A stretch of DNA of 64,000 nucleotides. Origin: Rhizobium rhizogenes (GTDB taxonomy: Bacteria > Pseudomonadota > Alphaproteobacteria > Rhizobiales > Rhizobiaceae). The stretch covers positions 2,404,501-2,468,500 of the forward strand of contig NZ_CP019701.2 in the NCBI RefSeq assembly GCF_002005205.3. Direction: 5' to 3'. Shown one piece after another: positions 17,701-28,162 of this stretch; position 1 is the first letter of the stretch; every line of letters begins with the position of its first letter. Position numbers and translations under genes: made by a program. Below the pieces are notes generated by a model. The model did no database searches. It was not told the origin of the DNA and was given only the letters and a program-made list of their open reading frames with translations.

Positions 17701-18925
17701 CGATGTGGACGGCACGGCCGCCATCGACGTGAAAATTTCCGGCAGCGCCACGGCTCCGGTCGTGACCGGCAGCATCACCACTGACGGCACGCGCCTGACC
17801 GACGTGCGCCGAAACCTGACGATCAATGGGCTGGGTGCAACCATCACCTTCGATCGCGATCGCGCCGTCATTTCCCGACTGGCGGGCAAGCTGGCGGGCG
17901 GTGGCACGATCTCGGGAACCGGCAGCGTCGGCATAGCCGGCGGCGCGGGCTTCCCCGCAGACATTTCGATCACGCTGGATCGCGCCGGTTACAATGACGG
18001 AACGCTGGTGACCACGGTGGTAAGCGGCACGCTGACACTGAAAGGCCCGCTCTTGAATTCACCGGTGCTGGGCGGCAATCTGACGCTCGACAGAAGCGCG
18101 ATCACCATTCCGGAGAAACTCCCCGCCTCATTGACGGAAATCGACGTCAAGCACAAGAACGCCCCGCCCAAGGTACGCGCGCAGGCGAAGGCGCTCGGCG
18201 GCGATCAGGGCGGCAGCGGCAGCTCGTCCACCATCAATCTCGATCTGCAGGTGAACGCGCCGAGCGGCATCTTCGTGCGCGGCCGTGGCATTGATGCGGA
18301 ATTGACCGGCAATCTCACGATCCGCGGCACGGCTGCCGTTCCCGTCATCTCCGGCGGTTTTGAAATGCGCCGCGGCAGGCTCGAAATTCTCACCCGCCGT
18401 CTTGATTTCACCACCGGCAATATCAGCTTCGGCGGTGGCCTCATTCCGGTTCTCGATATGAAGGCGGACTCGACGGTCGGTTCAACCACTGTCACGGTTG
18501 CGGTTTCCGGCAATGCCAACGACCCGACATTCGCCTTCTCCTCGGCCCCTGCCCTGCCGCAGGATGAGGTCATGGCGCAGCTGATCTTTGGCCAGTCCAT
18601 GTCGAAACTCTCCGCCCTGCAGATCGCCCGGCTGGCGGATGCCGCAGCCCAGCTGGCCGGTGGTCGCTCCACTTCGCTGTTCGACAAGCTCAGAAGCAAT
18701 CTCGGTGTCGACGATCTCGATATCTCAACGGATTCCGAAGGCCAGGCCCGGGTTTCCGCCGGCAAATATCTCAACGAGAGAACCTATCTCGAGCTGCAGC
18801 AAAGCGGCGAATCCGGCGCGAAGGCGATCATCAACCTCGATGTCGGGCGTGGCGTGAAATTGCGTGGCGAAGCGGGCGGCGATGGCGAAGGCGCGGCCGG
18901 CATATTTTATGAGAAGGAATATTGA
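14765..18925 (+). CDS. tamB: TamB-like translocation and assembly module protein
   Basis: This very long protein (1386 residues) has an N-terminal inner-membrane anchor at about residues 9-29. Over 1000 residues of repetitive beta-rich, glycine-, alanine- and serine-rich sequence follow, then the conserved TamB C-terminal domain, including GGFEMRRGRLEILTRRLDF and FGQSMSKLSALQIARLADA. Proteins of this AsmA/TamB class span the periplasm as a hydrophobic groove linking inner and outer membranes. It pairs with the preceding tamA. The ATG at 14765 is used; a TTG codon just before it extends the frame by one residue. No clear ribosome site is visible. Confidence 0.93.
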   Translation: MKTLIRLLKWLGYVALCGVVLVLLAVLFVGFTPMGARIAAKQISSLVSTPDQTIEISPPSGLLTGRLRLDNVTLSDRQGPYARVNQIAVDWSPLSLLAGTFHADHVSAGSIDVERKPLAAEETTTKSSGSSSLPIEIGIDNFSFPDISLGQSLLGTPFELTAEGNLKAARDDIRLSLTAHRVNAADAAVNADIAFLPNENVLKLKAEMKEPEGGLLATLLSLPGTPSVAIDVNGEGPLSNWTGTLHGNVSGNQVINLTGRHILGDDGTRRIEVAGGGQPDLLLPPAFRQLFAGETKLDANATLSPQGRIEIGSSTLETGTLLLTASGTIDPNGQNDLAANLIGTAGPVDFRWPLENGEVQALINGLDLSLKGGAGAAHLKTTASLRSLALPQGRLDDVKLTAESTDLNIASRSGTIATVLSVAQSSFVSPDIDRLVRAPLTIRAPLSLTSSAIGFDGTTLESASVGGTLNGSFNLAGNRLTSSVQLFALPATLPPALAEKFDTTIALQGDIDLTVGGRISVQNLNVKSGTIEAAGDVSLENEALNASLTGKFPALEKLTPQAKGIADFAIEASGAVSAPDFNVTLSSESAILAGRTLEALKVSAAGKADPKAPQAKLTASGSLDRQKIDANANVVQTENGTAIPELHVAVGRNLLNGQLQFSQQFLPTGNLSFNFPDLALLAALAAQQADGDIAGDIALSNANGRIAATIKANGGSIRQGTTVISKLATDISIDDLQALAINGKVSADSVNVGAASISGLNATIGHSGTTTAFDVNGRYDNAPLVVKGSADTGGAPMTVRLDAFSAAPKGIAVRLEKPSTIAIQNGTARISDLTIITGDGRIEVNGTAGSSLDINADIRSLPASLANAFAAGLDAAGSISGTVSAKGAASDPAVDYNLNWTNAEVSQTRAAGLAALGIKANGRFAGGTLQIDTNVTGQGGMSLAGGGSLGIAGNRPLSMAFTGRLPFSAVAAQTAAQGLDVDGTAAIDVKISGSATAPVVTGSITTDGTRLTDVRRNLTINGLGATITFDRDRAVISRLAGKLAGGGTISGTGSVGIAGGAGFPADISITLDRAGYNDGTLVTTVVSGTLTLKGPLLNSPVLGGNLTLDRSAITIPEKLPASLTEIDVKHKNAPPKVRAQAKALGGDQGGSGSSSTINLDLQVNAPSGIFVRGRGIDAELTGNLTIRGTAAVPVISGGFEMRRGRLEILTRRLDFTTGNISFGGGLIPVLDMKADSTVGSTTVTVAVSGNANDPTFAFSSAPALPQDEVMAQLIFGQSMSKLSALQIARLADAAAQLAGGRSTSLFDKLRSNLGVDDLDISTDSEGQARVSAGKYLNERTYLELQQSGESGAKAIINLDVGRGVKLRGEAGGDGEGAAGIFYEKEY

Positions 18926-19092
18926 GACCGGTCGCATTTAGGTTTGCGAAACCATCTCATGATACGACTCTTCCATTGAAGACGGAAATATTGTTTCCGG
19001 CTGTTCAGGCACCAGGCAGAACGCCAAACCCGCATATGCAAGTGTCGGTGCACTTGCGCCGGCCTCCACAGCGAGCATTGGGAAGAATTCTG

Positions 19093-19569
19093 ATGGCAAT
19101 GATAAACTCTACCAATTTTGGCGGTGAGACGCTCGAAATCATCGCATTCCGCCTGCATGATCAGGAATTCTGCGTGAAGACGACGACCATCCGCGAAATC
19201 CGCGGCTGGGCGCCTTCCACGCCCATTCCCCACGCGCCGAAAGACGTCATCGGCGTCATGAACCTGCGCGGCTCGGTCATTCCGATCATCGATCTGGCCC
19301 ACAAGCTCGGCATGAAAAGCACCGTCGCCAACGAAAGAAGCGCCATCGTGGTGGCCGAAGTGCACAATATGGTCATCGGCATGCTGGTCGACCGCGTGTC
19401 CGATATCCTCACGATCCCGGCAAATCAGGTCCAGCCGGTTCCGGAAATTTCGGCCTCTTTCGACAAGTCCTATTCCGAAGGCATCATCGCCAACGAACAT
19501 GGCATGATCTGCTTCCTGAACCTTGCAAAGATGTTCAAGGGAACCGAAGCAGAAGATCTCGCAGCGTGA
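19093..19569 (+). CDS. cheW: Chemotaxis coupling protein CheW
   Basis: The 158-residue protein links chemoreceptors to the CheA kinase. It has the CheW fold throughout: IIAFRLHDQEFCVKTTTIREI, VIGVMNLRGSVIPIIDLA near residue 58 and VGMLVDRVSDIL-like segments (here IGMLVDRVSDIL) near residue 96. The frame is open from 18922, but the upstream part is not CheW-like. The ATG at 19093 follows GGGAAG by about 7 bases. A second ATG two codons on is possible. It precedes a soluble chemoreceptor gene on the same strand and has its own terminator. Confidence 0.93.
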   Translation: MAMINSTNFGGETLEIIAFRLHDQEFCVKTTTIREIRGWAPSTPIPHAPKDVIGVMNLRGSVIPIIDLAHKLGMKSTVANERSAIVVAEVHNMVIGMLVDRVSDILTIPANQVQPVPEISASFDKSYSEGIIANEHGMICFLNLAKMFKGTEAEDLAA

Positions 19570-19623
19570 GCCCGCATATCCGGCGGCAACACCCGCTGGC
19601 CGCGATTATCGACAGTTAGATCC

Positions 19624-19657
19624 AACCGCCGGAGCACCTCTCCGGCGGTTTTGTTTT
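19624..19657 (+). terminator. Intrinsic terminator after cheW
   Basis: AACCGCCGGAG (19624-19634) pairs with CTCCGGCGGTT (19640-19650) around a 5-base loop and is followed by TTGTTTTT. It starts 54 bases after the cheW stop. Confidence 0.9.
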
Positions 19658-19687
19658 TCCTTTTCTTTCACTTAGTAAATAAGAACA

Positions 19688-19717
19688 TTTTAATATTATA
19701 GATATCTAATATTAAAA
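19688..19717. repeat. Perfect 11-base AT-only inverted repeat
   Basis: TTTTAATATTA (19688-19698) and TAATATTAAAA (19707-19717) are exact reverse complements around an 8-base spacer. It lies just after the cheW terminator and about 190 bases before the chemoreceptor start, so it is a candidate protein-binding site for that gene's promoter. The arms contain no G or C, unusual in this genome. Confidence 0.6.
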
Positions 19718-19841
19718 GCCGAAGATCAGTGCCGCACCGGCACCCTATATCGCAGGTCCGATACTGACCTAGGCCAGAAAACGAGAATTGCCTGCATTGC
19801 TGCCATCGGCGGCAAAACCTGTTCGTTGTTCAACATGAGAC

Positions 19842-19877
19842 GGCGCGGACCGCATCCTCTGTGCGGCCAACCGCGCC
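19842..19877 (+). other. Stem-loop in the chemoreceptor leader
   Basis: GGCGCGG (19842-19848) pairs with CCGCGCC (19871-19877), and CCGCA (19850-19854) with TGCGG (19862-19866) inside it. The hairpin ends 26 bases before the chemoreceptor ATG. No T-run follows, so it is not a plain terminator. It may be a structured leader; no known riboswitch class was recognised. Confidence 0.4.
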
Positions 19878-19903
19878 GTGGGCCGATATTCGGGGGACAT
19901 CCA

Positions 19904-21676
19904 ATGCTGGGGTTAGGGAAGAGTGCAGATAACCGGAACATGCTCGATGCGATATCCAGATCGCAGGCGGTCATAGAATTCGATCTCAAGGGAAATATTC
20001 TCACCGCCAACAGGAATTTCTGCACGGCGCTGGGTTACGACCTCGCCGAAATCATCGGCAAGCACCACCGCATGTTCTGCGACGCAGATTTCGTCGCTTC
20101 GCGCGCCTATCAGGACTTCTGGGACGCTCTCACCCGCGGTGAATTTCAGGCCAAGGAATATCGCCGCATCCGCAAGGATGGATCGGTGATCTGGATAGAA
20201 GCCTCCTACAATCCGGTTTTCCGTTCCGGCAAACCTTATAAAGTGGTCAAGATCGCCACCGATATCACCGCCAAGAAAATCAGGGCCGTGGAAGATGCCG
20301 GCAAACTGGAGGCGCTTTCCCGCTCCCAGGCAACCATCGAATTTCTGCCCGACGGAACCATCATCACTGCAAATCCGAATTTCTGTGCCACCGTCGATTA
20401 CGACCTCAAGGAGATCGAGGGCAGGCACCATCGCATGTTCTGCGATCCTGCCTATGCGGCGTCACCGGCCTACGGCAATTTCTGGCCACGGCTGGCGGCG
20501 GGGGAATTCGTCTCGGACGAATTTGTCCGGTATGGCAAGAACGGCAAGGAGGTATGGATTCAGGCTGCCTATAACCCTGTGCTGGATGACAAAGGCAAGG
20601 TGGTGAAAGTGGTGAAATTCGCCACTGACGTAACCCCGCGCATGAGCGCCATCGCCGTTCTTGCCGAAGCCTTGCGCGCGCTGGCCGAGGGCGATCTCAT
20701 ACAACGCCTCGATAACAGCTTCGTGCCCAGCATGGAGAAACTGCGCCAGGATTTTAACGAAGTGGTCGCCAAGCTTCAGGTCACCATGCAGACCATCGCC
20801 CATAATGCCTCTACCATCGCTTCCGGCTCGGGTGAAATTCGCATCGCCGCCGACCAGCTTTCACAGCGCACCGAACAGCAGGCCGCCTCGCTGGAAGAGA
20901 CGGCGGCGGCACTGGAAGAGATCACCACCACCGTTACCGACGCCAGCCAGCGTGCCGGAGAAGCCGGCAAGCTGGTGCTGCGGACGAAAGAACATGCCGA
21001 ACATTCCGGCGACATCGTCCAGCACGCAATTTCAGCCATGGACGCAATTTCCCGGTCCTCCGGGGAGATCACCAATATCATCGGCGTCATTGACGATATC
21101 GCCTTCCAGACCAATCTCCTGGCCCTCAATGCGGGTGTGGAAGCCGCCCGTGCGGGTGAGGCAGGCAAGGGTTTCGCCGTGGTCGCGCAGGAGGTTCGCG
21201 AGCTGGCGCAACGATCGGCGGTTGCGGCCAAGGAAATCAAATCCCTCATCAACACCTCTCGCGAACAGGTTGCCAATGGGGTGGACCTCGTCGGCAGGAC
21301 CGGTGGCGCCCTCAGGGATATTCAGTCACAGATGGGGGAAATCGACGCCAATGTCTCCGCCATCGTAGAAGCCTCCCGGGAGCAGGCAAACGGCCTCAGG
21401 GAAATCAATCAGGCCGTCAACGTCATGGATCAGGCCACCCAGAAAAACGCCGCCATGGTGGAGGAAACCACCGCCGCCAGCCACGGTCTCGCCAATGAAG
21501 CGGAAAATCTGCATGAATTGCTACGGCAATTCAGAATATCGCACGAGACATCCGTATCATCCGCCCGGCCGGTCGACAGAAAACCGGCCGTGATCACCAG
21601 ACTGCCGACACCGCAGGCGCGATATGCCGCACCACGGTCTCATGGAAATGCCGCGGCCGAATGGGCGGAGTTCTAG
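19904..21676 (+). CDS. Soluble methyl-accepting chemotaxis protein with two PAS domains (BdlA-like layout)
   Basis: The 590-residue protein has no membrane segment. Two similar PAS domains cover about residues 10-125 and 132-245; they share SRSQA..EF, HHRMFCD and YNPV segments and look like an internal duplication. A short HAMP-like linker (ALAEGDL) leads to the MCP signalling domain, with the hairpin tip DIAFQTNLLALNAGVEAARAG near residue 405. The tail ends EWAEF, resembling the CheR-binding pentapeptide. It likely senses an intracellular redox or energy cue and signals with the adjacent CheW. The ATG at 19904 follows GGGGGA; the frame is open 26 codons further upstream, without PAS similarity. 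Confidence 0.92.
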   Translation: MLGLGKSADNRNMLDAISRSQAVIEFDLKGNILTANRNFCTALGYDLAEIIGKHHRMFCDADFVASRAYQDFWDALTRGEFQAKEYRRIRKDGSVIWIEASYNPVFRSGKPYKVVKIATDITAKKIRAVEDAGKLEALSRSQATIEFLPDGTIITANPNFCATVDYDLKEIEGRHHRMFCDPAYAASPAYGNFWPRLAAGEFVSDEFVRYGKNGKEVWIQAAYNPVLDDKGKVVKVVKFATDVTPRMSAIAVLAEALRALAEGDLIQRLDNSFVPSMEKLRQDFNEVVAKLQVTMQTIAHNASTIASGSGEIRIAADQLSQRTEQQAASLEETAAALEEITTTVTDASQRAGEAGKLVLRTKEHAEHSGDIVQHAISAMDAISRSSGEITNIIGVIDDIAFQTNLLALNAGVEAARAGEAGKGFAVVAQEVRELAQRSAVAAKEIKSLINTSREQVANGVDLVGRTGGALRDIQSQMGEIDANVSAIVEASREQANGLREINQAVNVMDQATQKNAAMVEETTAASHGLANEAENLHELLRQFRISHETSVSSARPVDRKPAVITRLPTPQARYAAPRSHGNAAAEWAEF

Positions 21677-21690
21677 CTCCCGGAAACCGG

Positions 21691-21715
21691 CAGGCCGCCG
21701 GGAGACGGCGGCCTG
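21691..21715. terminator. Hairpin between the convergent chemoreceptor and fdhD genes
   Basis: CAGGCCGCC (21691-21699) and GGCGGCCTG (21707-21715) form a perfect 9-base stem with a 7-base loop. It sits between two convergent stop codons and probably blocks read-through both ways, although neither side has a real T-run. Confidence 0.55.
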
Positions 21716-21719
21716 AACG

Positions 21720-22526
21720 CTAAAGATCGATGCGGTCTGCACGGGTGAAGATTTCAAAATCTTCACCCCGAACCAGAGCGACGAGGGTAACACCCGCGCG
21801 CTCGGCCGTTTCAATAGCAAGCGCCGTCGGTGCCGAGATGGCCGCCAGAACGGGACTACCGAGGATTGCCGTCTTCTGAACCATCTCCACCGACAGACGG
21901 CTTGTGACGGCCACAATGCCGGCAGGCGGAGATATTTCGGTGTTGATCACCGCGCCTGCCAGCTTGTCGAGCGCGTTGTGGCGGCCGACATCTTCGCGCA
22001 CGGCAAGCAGCCCACCGTGCGCGCTATAAAAACCAGCACCGTGAACGGCCCGCGTCTCGCGATTGAGGCTTTGCGCCTCGCTCAACGTTTTCACCGCAGC
22101 AACAATATCATAGCCGTTGACGAAGAGTTCGACGCCGCTCAGATCTGGCACCGTGCGCACCGCCTGTTCGATGGATTCAATGCCGCACAGGCCGCAACCA
22201 ACCGGGCCTGCCATGTGCCGCCGTCTCGCCCGCAGGGCATCGGCTTCGGCATCCTGCAGGTCCACCTGAACATCATAGCCCTGCCCGGCCTCGACCACTT
22301 CAATGGAGCAGATTTCAGCGCGCGATGTTATGATGCCTTCCGTAAGGCTGAAGCCAACGGCGAAGTCGACCAGATCGGCAGGGCTCGCCATCATCACGGC
22401 ATGCGTACTGCCACCATAAGAAAAGGCCACCGGCACTTCCTCAGGCACCGCGCGTTCGCCCTCGGCTCTTGCCCCGTCGCGCAAAGCGGTTCTCGCGACC
22501 CTCCGGAAACTTGCCTCTGCCGACAT
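21720..22526 (-). CDS. fdhD: Formate dehydrogenase accessory sulfurtransferase FdhD
   Basis: The 268-residue protein transfers sulfur from a cysteine desulfurase to the molybdenum cofactor of formate dehydrogenase. The catalytic pair is Cys111 and Cys114 in GCGLCGIES; other family segments are VAFSYGGSTHAVMMASPADL, FSLTEGII and VREDVGRHNALDKL. The frame opens at 22601, but the ATG at 22526 follows GGAGGGAGG by 7 bases, a very strong ribosome site. No formate dehydrogenase genes are next to it here. Confidence 0.95.
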   Translation of the reverse strand: MSAEASFRRVARTALRDGARAEGERAVPEEVPVAFSYGGSTHAVMMASPADLVDFAVGFSLTEGIITSRAEICSIEVVEAGQGYDVQVDLQDAEADALRARRRHMAGPVGCGLCGIESIEQAVRTVPDLSGVELFVNGYDIVAAVKTLSEAQSLNRETRAVHGAGFYSAHGGLLAVREDVGRHNALDKLAGAVINTEISPPAGIVAVTSRLSVEMVQKTAILGSPVLAAISAPTALAIETAERAGVTLVALVRGEDFEIFTRADRIDL

Positions 22527-22880
22527 GCCGATCCTCCCTCCATGACGAAACCAGCCGCTGCCCCGTTTGCGATCGGAGGGCAGGATTGCTTCCGACTTCA
22601 CATCTAGCCCATTGCGCTGAAAATCGGAATCGGTTTCCCATCACGGGTGTTGAAACGGAAGGCTGAGATACGCTCCGTATTCCCTCGCTGAGCGGCCTCC
22701 AGGCGTAAACCCCTCCCATTCAGCCGTTCTGCAAGCGAGCCAGCGCCATTCACAGGCTTCTGGCATAAGCAGGCGTGGGTCTCACTCAGTTGAGACCGAA
22801 AACAAAAAAGCGACCGAAACGGCCGCTTTCTGCTTCAGGTTTTTTGTGGGCAGTCATTCTTTCGAACCCGCCCGGTGCTT
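22527..22880. other. Gap between fdhD and atpC
   Basis: This 354-base gap lies between two leftward genes. It holds the atpC terminator (22802-22830), a second small hairpin (GGTCTCA and TGAGACC at 22778-22797), and presumably the fdhD promoter, which I could not assign. Short open frames in it show no recognisable protein features. Confidence 0.5.
22802..22830 (-). terminator. Intrinsic terminator of the F1 ATP synthase operon
   Basis: On the minus strand AAAGCGGCCG pairs with CGGTCGCTTT (one G-T pair) around a 3-base loop and runs straight into TTTTTTG. It lies about 50 bases past the atpC stop. Confidence 0.88.
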
Positions 22881-23291
22881 TCAAGCAGCGACGAGAACCT
22901 CATGCAGGTTCGTCAGTTCATAAAGGTGCTTTTCAAGCTTGGTCAGGTGCTCGTGGTGATGATTGCCCTCTTCGATTTCGGCCTTGGCCGCATCGATACG
23001 CTTCTGCAGCGTATCGGGAGACATATCATCGGCCGAAACGGCGGATTCGGCGAGAAGCGTGCAGCCGGTCGGCAGAATATCTGCAAAACCGCCGAAGACG
23101 ACATATTTGTGCGTCTCGCCGGAAGCGAACTTCACCGTTACCAGACCCGGCTTGATCGTGGTCATCGTCGGAGCGTGATTGGCCAGAACGGTCATTTCAC
23201 CCAGCGTAGCCGGGATGACGACTTCCGTAACCGTTTCGGAAACGAGCAGACGCTCCGGGGAAACGAGATCGAATTTGAAACTGTCAGCCAT
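22881..23291 (-). CDS. atpC: ATP synthase F1 epsilon subunit
   Basis: The 136-residue subunit has the N-terminal beta-sandwich (VSPERLLVSE, LGEMTVLANHAPTMTTIKPG) and a C-terminal two-helix part (from about residue 90) that acts as the rotary brake and regulates ATP hydrolysis. It is the last gene of atpHAGDC. A 127-base gap to atpD is longer than the other gaps in the operon, and no gene was found in it. Length is normal. Confidence 0.96.
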   Translation of the reverse strand: MADSFKFDLVSPERLLVSETVTEVVIPATLGEMTVLANHAPTMTTIKPGLVTVKFASGETHKYVVFGGFADILPTGCTLLAESAVSADDMSPDTLQKRIDAAKAEIEEGNHHHEHLTKLEKHLYELTNLHEVLVAA

Positions 23292-23418
23292 GGCTATTCA
23301 CTTCTTTTCAATTACGCGGGCGTCACGGACTTGTCTTTTACAACGCAGGCGAAAGCCGTTCCGGTTTCACCATTGTCGGCAAGGCGCGTGGATGAACCGC
23401 GCGCCCGCCAATTCATGA

Positions 23419-24891
<1,473 letters not shown>

Positions 24892-24896
24892 TTACC

Positions 24897-25775
24897 TCAG
24901 AGCGCTTCCGCGCCCGAAATGATTTCAATGAGTTCCTTGGTGATCTGAGCCTGACGCTGACGGTTGTAGGACAGCGTCAGCTTGTTGATCATCTCACCGG
25001 CATTGCGCGTTGCATTGTCCATCGCGCTCATCTTGGCGCCCATTTCACCGGCAACGTTTTCGAGCAGAGCCCGGAAAACCTGAACCGAAATGTTGCGCGG
25101 AATAAGGTCTTCCAGAATAGAAGCCGCATCCGGCTCATATTCGTAGACGGCGTTCTGCGTCGCCTCATCCTCTTCCACAACAGGCGTTGCGGCGGGAATG
25201 AGCTGCAGGCCGGTCGGGATCTGGCTGATGACGGACTTGAATTCCGAGTAGATCAGCGTGCAGACATCGAACTCACCCGCGTTGAAGAGCGAGATCACTT
25301 TCTTGGCGATCTGGTCGGCGTTTTCAAAACCGACCCTCTTCACGTCACGCAGCTCGATGCGCTCGATGATGTTGGCTGCGAATTCGCGGCGAAGGCTGTC
25401 GTAACCCTTCTTGCCAACCGTGATGATCTTGACCGTCTTGCCTTCGGAAATCAGCTTGCGGGCGTGATCGCGGGCAAAACGGGAAATCTGCGAGTTGAAA
25501 CCGCCGCAAAGACCACGTTCGGCCGTGCAGACGACGAGCAGATGCACGCCGTCCTTGCCGGTGCCGGTCATCAGCGCCGGAGCAACGTCCGCCTCAACCG
25601 CCGTAGCGATATTGGCAAGAACGGCGCTCATGCGCTGAGAATAAGGCCGGGCGGCCTCCGCAGCTTCCTGGGCGCGCCGAAGCTTCGCCGCGGCGACCAT
25701 TTTCATCGCCTTGGTAATCTTCTGCGTCGCCTTTACCGAGGCAATGCGGTTTTTCAGATCCTTTAGTGAAGGCAT
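24897..25775 (-). CDS. atpG: ATP synthase F1 gamma subunit
   Basis: The 292-residue rotor shaft has the conserved N-terminal helix ([21 protein letters not shown]) and C-terminal helix ([20 protein letters not shown]) that form the coiled-coil axle, with the [12 protein letters not shown] loop near residue 84. It turns inside the alpha3beta3 head. It lies 30 bases after atpA in the leftward atp operon. Length is normal. Confidence 0.97.
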   Translation of the reverse strand: MPSLKDLKNRIASVKATQKITKAMKMVAAAKLRRAQEAAEAARPYSQRMSAVLANIATAVEADVAPALMTGTGKDGVHLLVVCTAERGLCGGFNSQISRFARDHARKLISEGKTVKIITVGKKGYDSLRREFAANIIERIELRDVKRVGFENADQIAKKVISLFNAGEFDVCTLIYSEFKSVISQIPTGLQLIPAATPVVEEDEATQNAVYEYEPDAASILEDLIPRNISVQVFRALLENVAGEMGAKMSAMDNATRNAGEMINKLTLSYNRQRQAQITKELIEIISGAEAL

Positions 25776-25805
25776 CCGTTATCCGTCCGAGTAAAAGAGC
25801 CCTGA

Positions 25806-27335
25806 TTACGAGAAAGACTTGGCGAAGTTATCAAGAGCGCCCTTGAGCTTGCCCTTGGTATCGTCGCTGATAGCCTTTTCCGTGCGGATGGTGTCGAGGA
25901 TCGCCTTGCCTTCCGAGCGGAGGTAGGAGAGGAAACCCTGCTCGAACTTGCCGACCTGTGCGACCGGGATCTTGTCGAGGTAGCCGTTGACACCGGCGAA
26001 GATCACCGCGACCTGCTCTTCCGTCTTGAGCGGAGAGAACTGCGGCTGCTTCAGAAGCTCGGTCAGGCGGGCACCGCGGTTAAGCAGACGCTGCGTGGAA
26101 GCATCAAGGTCCGAGCCGAACTGGGCAAAGGCGGCCATTTCGCGATACTGGGCGAGCTCACCCTTGATCGAACCGGCAACCTGCTTCATCGCCTTGATCT
26201 GAGCGGCAGAACCAACGCGCGAAACCGACAGACCGACGTTAACGGCCGGACGGATGCCCTGGTAGAACAGGTCGGTTTCAAGGAAGATCTGGCCGTCGGT
26301 GATCGAGATCACGTTGGTCGGAATGAAGGCGGAAACGTCGTTACCCTGGGTTTCGATGACCGGCAGAGCCGTCAGCGAACCGGCGCCCATTTCGTCGGAG
26401 AGCTTTGCAGCGCGCTCGAGAAGACGGGAGTGGAGGTAGAAGACGTCGCCCGGATAAGCTTCACGGCCCGGAGGACGGCGCAGCAGAAGCGACATCTGGC
26501 GATAGGCAACGGCCTGCTTGGAAAGGTCGTCGTAACCGATGAGAGCGTGCTTGCCGTTGTCACGGAAATATTCGCCCATGGCGCAACCGGCAAACGGAGC
26601 AAGGTACTGCATCGGCGCCGGGTCGGAAGCGGTCGCAGCAACGATGATCGAGTACTGCAGCGCGCCGCGCTCTTCCAGAACCTTCACGAACTGGGCAACG
26701 GTCGAACGCTTCTGACCGATAGCGACGTAGACGCAATAAAGCTTGTCGCCGTCAGGACCATTGTCATGAATGGCCTTCTGGTTCAGGATCGTGTCGAGAA
26801 TGATCGCGGTTTTGCCGGTCTGGCGGTCGCCGATGACGAGTTCGCGCTGGCCGCGGCCAACCGGGATAAGCGCGTCGATGGCCTTGAGGCCGGTCGACAT
26901 CGGCTCATGAACCGACTTGCGCGGAATGATGCCGGGAGCCTTGACGTCCACGCGCGAACGCTTGGCGGCGTTGATCGGGCCCTTGCCGTCGATCGGGTTG
27001 CCAAGCGCGTCAACGACGCGGCCGAGCAGTTCCGGACCAACGGGAACGTCAACGATAGCGCCAGTCCGCTTTACGGTGTCGCCTTCCTTGATGTCACGGT
27101 CCGAACCGAAGATAACCACACCGACGTTGTCGGCTTCGAGGTTGAGTGCCATGCCGCGAATGCCGCCGGGGAACTCGACCATTTCGCCGGCCTGAACATT
27201 GTCGAGGCCATAGACGCGGGCGATACCGTCACCGACGGAAAGCACCTGACCGACTTCCGAGACTTCCGCCTCGTTGCCGAAATTTTTGATTTGATCTTTC
27301 AGAATTGCGGAAATTTCCGCGGCGCGGATATCCAT
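25806..27335 (-). CDS. atpA: ATP synthase F1 alpha subunit
   Basis: The 509-residue nucleotide-binding, non-catalytic subunit has its P-loop GDRQTGKT at residues 169-176 and the family signature [17 protein letters not shown] near residue 363. Its ATG shares one base with the atpH stop (TGATG), so the two are translationally coupled. Length is normal. Confidence 0.98.
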   Translation of the reverse strand: MDIRAAEISAILKDQIKNFGNEAEVSEVGQVLSVGDGIARVYGLDNVQAGEMVEFPGGIRGMALNLEADNVGVVIFGSDRDIKEGDTVKRTGAIVDVPVGPELLGRVVDALGNPIDGKGPINAAKRSRVDVKAPGIIPRKSVHEPMSTGLKAIDALIPVGRGQRELVIGDRQTGKTAIILDTILNQKAIHDNGPDGDKLYCVYVAIGQKRSTVAQFVKVLEERGALQYSIIVAATASDPAPMQYLAPFAGCAMGEYFRDNGKHALIGYDDLSKQAVAYRQMSLLLRRPPGREAYPGDVFYLHSRLLERAAKLSDEMGAGSLTALPVIETQGNDVSAFIPTNVISITDGQIFLETDLFYQGIRPAVNVGLSVSRVGSAAQIKAMKQVAGSIKGELAQYREMAAFAQFGSDLDASTQRLLNRGARLTELLKQPQFSPLKTEEQVAVIFAGVNGYLDKIPVAQVGKFEQGFLSYLRSEGKAILDTIRTEKAISDDTKGKLKGALDNFAKSFS

Positions 27336-27901
27336 CAGCCAACCTCTTTCAGTGCAAGCTTAAGGGTGGAAAGTTTGGTGCGAAGAGACGTATCGATCTG
27401 GCGAGAGCCGACCTTGACGATCAGGCCGCCGAGGATCGACGGATCGACGGTAACGGAAATCGTCACATCCTTGCCGGTAACGCTCTTCAGCGCCGCTTTC
27501 AGTTCAGTTTCCTGCGCCTCGTCGAGCGCATGTGCCGAGGTGACCTCGGCGGTGATTTCGCCGCGGTGGTCGGCGGCAATGGCACGGTAGGCGCGGATCA
27601 TGCCGGGAACGGCAAAGAGACGGCGGTTATTCGCAACGACCTTGAGGAAATTAACAGCAAGACCGGCAATGCCGGCCTTCTCGCAGATCGCGGTGATTGC
27701 CTTGAACTGATCCTCGGCGGAAAACACCGGGCTCGCAACCAGACGCTTCAAATCGTCGCTTTCGTCGAGAAGTGCGCCGAACTTGTCCAGATCGACCCCA
27801 ACCGCTTCAACCGCACCCGCTTCCAAAGCAAGCTCGAAAAGCGACGACGCATACCTTTCCGCTACACCGGATGTTCCCTGGGAGGTGTCTGCCACGGGCA
27901 C
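27335..27901 (-). CDS. atpH: ATP synthase F1 delta subunit
   Basis: This peripheral-stalk subunit (188 residues from the chosen start) joins F1 to the membrane part. It has the N-terminal helical bundle ([18 protein letters not shown]) and the conserved C-terminal strand region ([19 protein letters not shown]). A GTG start at 27901 giving MPVADTSQ is preferred because AGGGA lies close before it and other rhizobial homologues begin this way. An ATG at 27919 would add six residues but has no ribosome site. It is the first F1 gene; F0 genes are not in this window. Confidence 0.93.
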   Translation of the reverse strand: MPVADTSQGTSGVAERYASSLFELALEAGAVEAVGVDLDKFGALLDESDDLKRLVASPVFSAEDQFKAITAICEKAGIAGLAVNFLKVVANNRRLFAVPGMIRAYRAIAADHRGEITAEVTSAHALDEAQETELKAALKSVTGKDVTISVTVDPSILGGLIVKVGSRQIDTSLRTKLSTLKLALKEVG

Positions 27902-28162
27902 TTTTTCCCTGCTAATCATCCAAGATCGTCAGCGATGGGGATCCATCACATCAAATTCTTGAAATCGTTTCAATTTCCCCGAAAAAGACCGGAATTCCCC
28001 CCTGTCTTTTCCCAATTTCGCGGTCCGTCTAGCATAGGACGCCGGGACTCGCAACACGCGTAATAGCGGAAAGCGCCGTTTGGGCAAGGGGGAATGCGTT
28101 TAAATTTTCCGATTTCGCTCAGGATGCGGCATCTGTGCGTCACAAAAGGCAAAAAGCCCGCT

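Noticed and set aside
21720..22526. fdhD as part of a formate dehydrogenase operon
   Set aside because: The flanking genes are a chemoreceptor and atpC; no fdh subunit gene is in the window.
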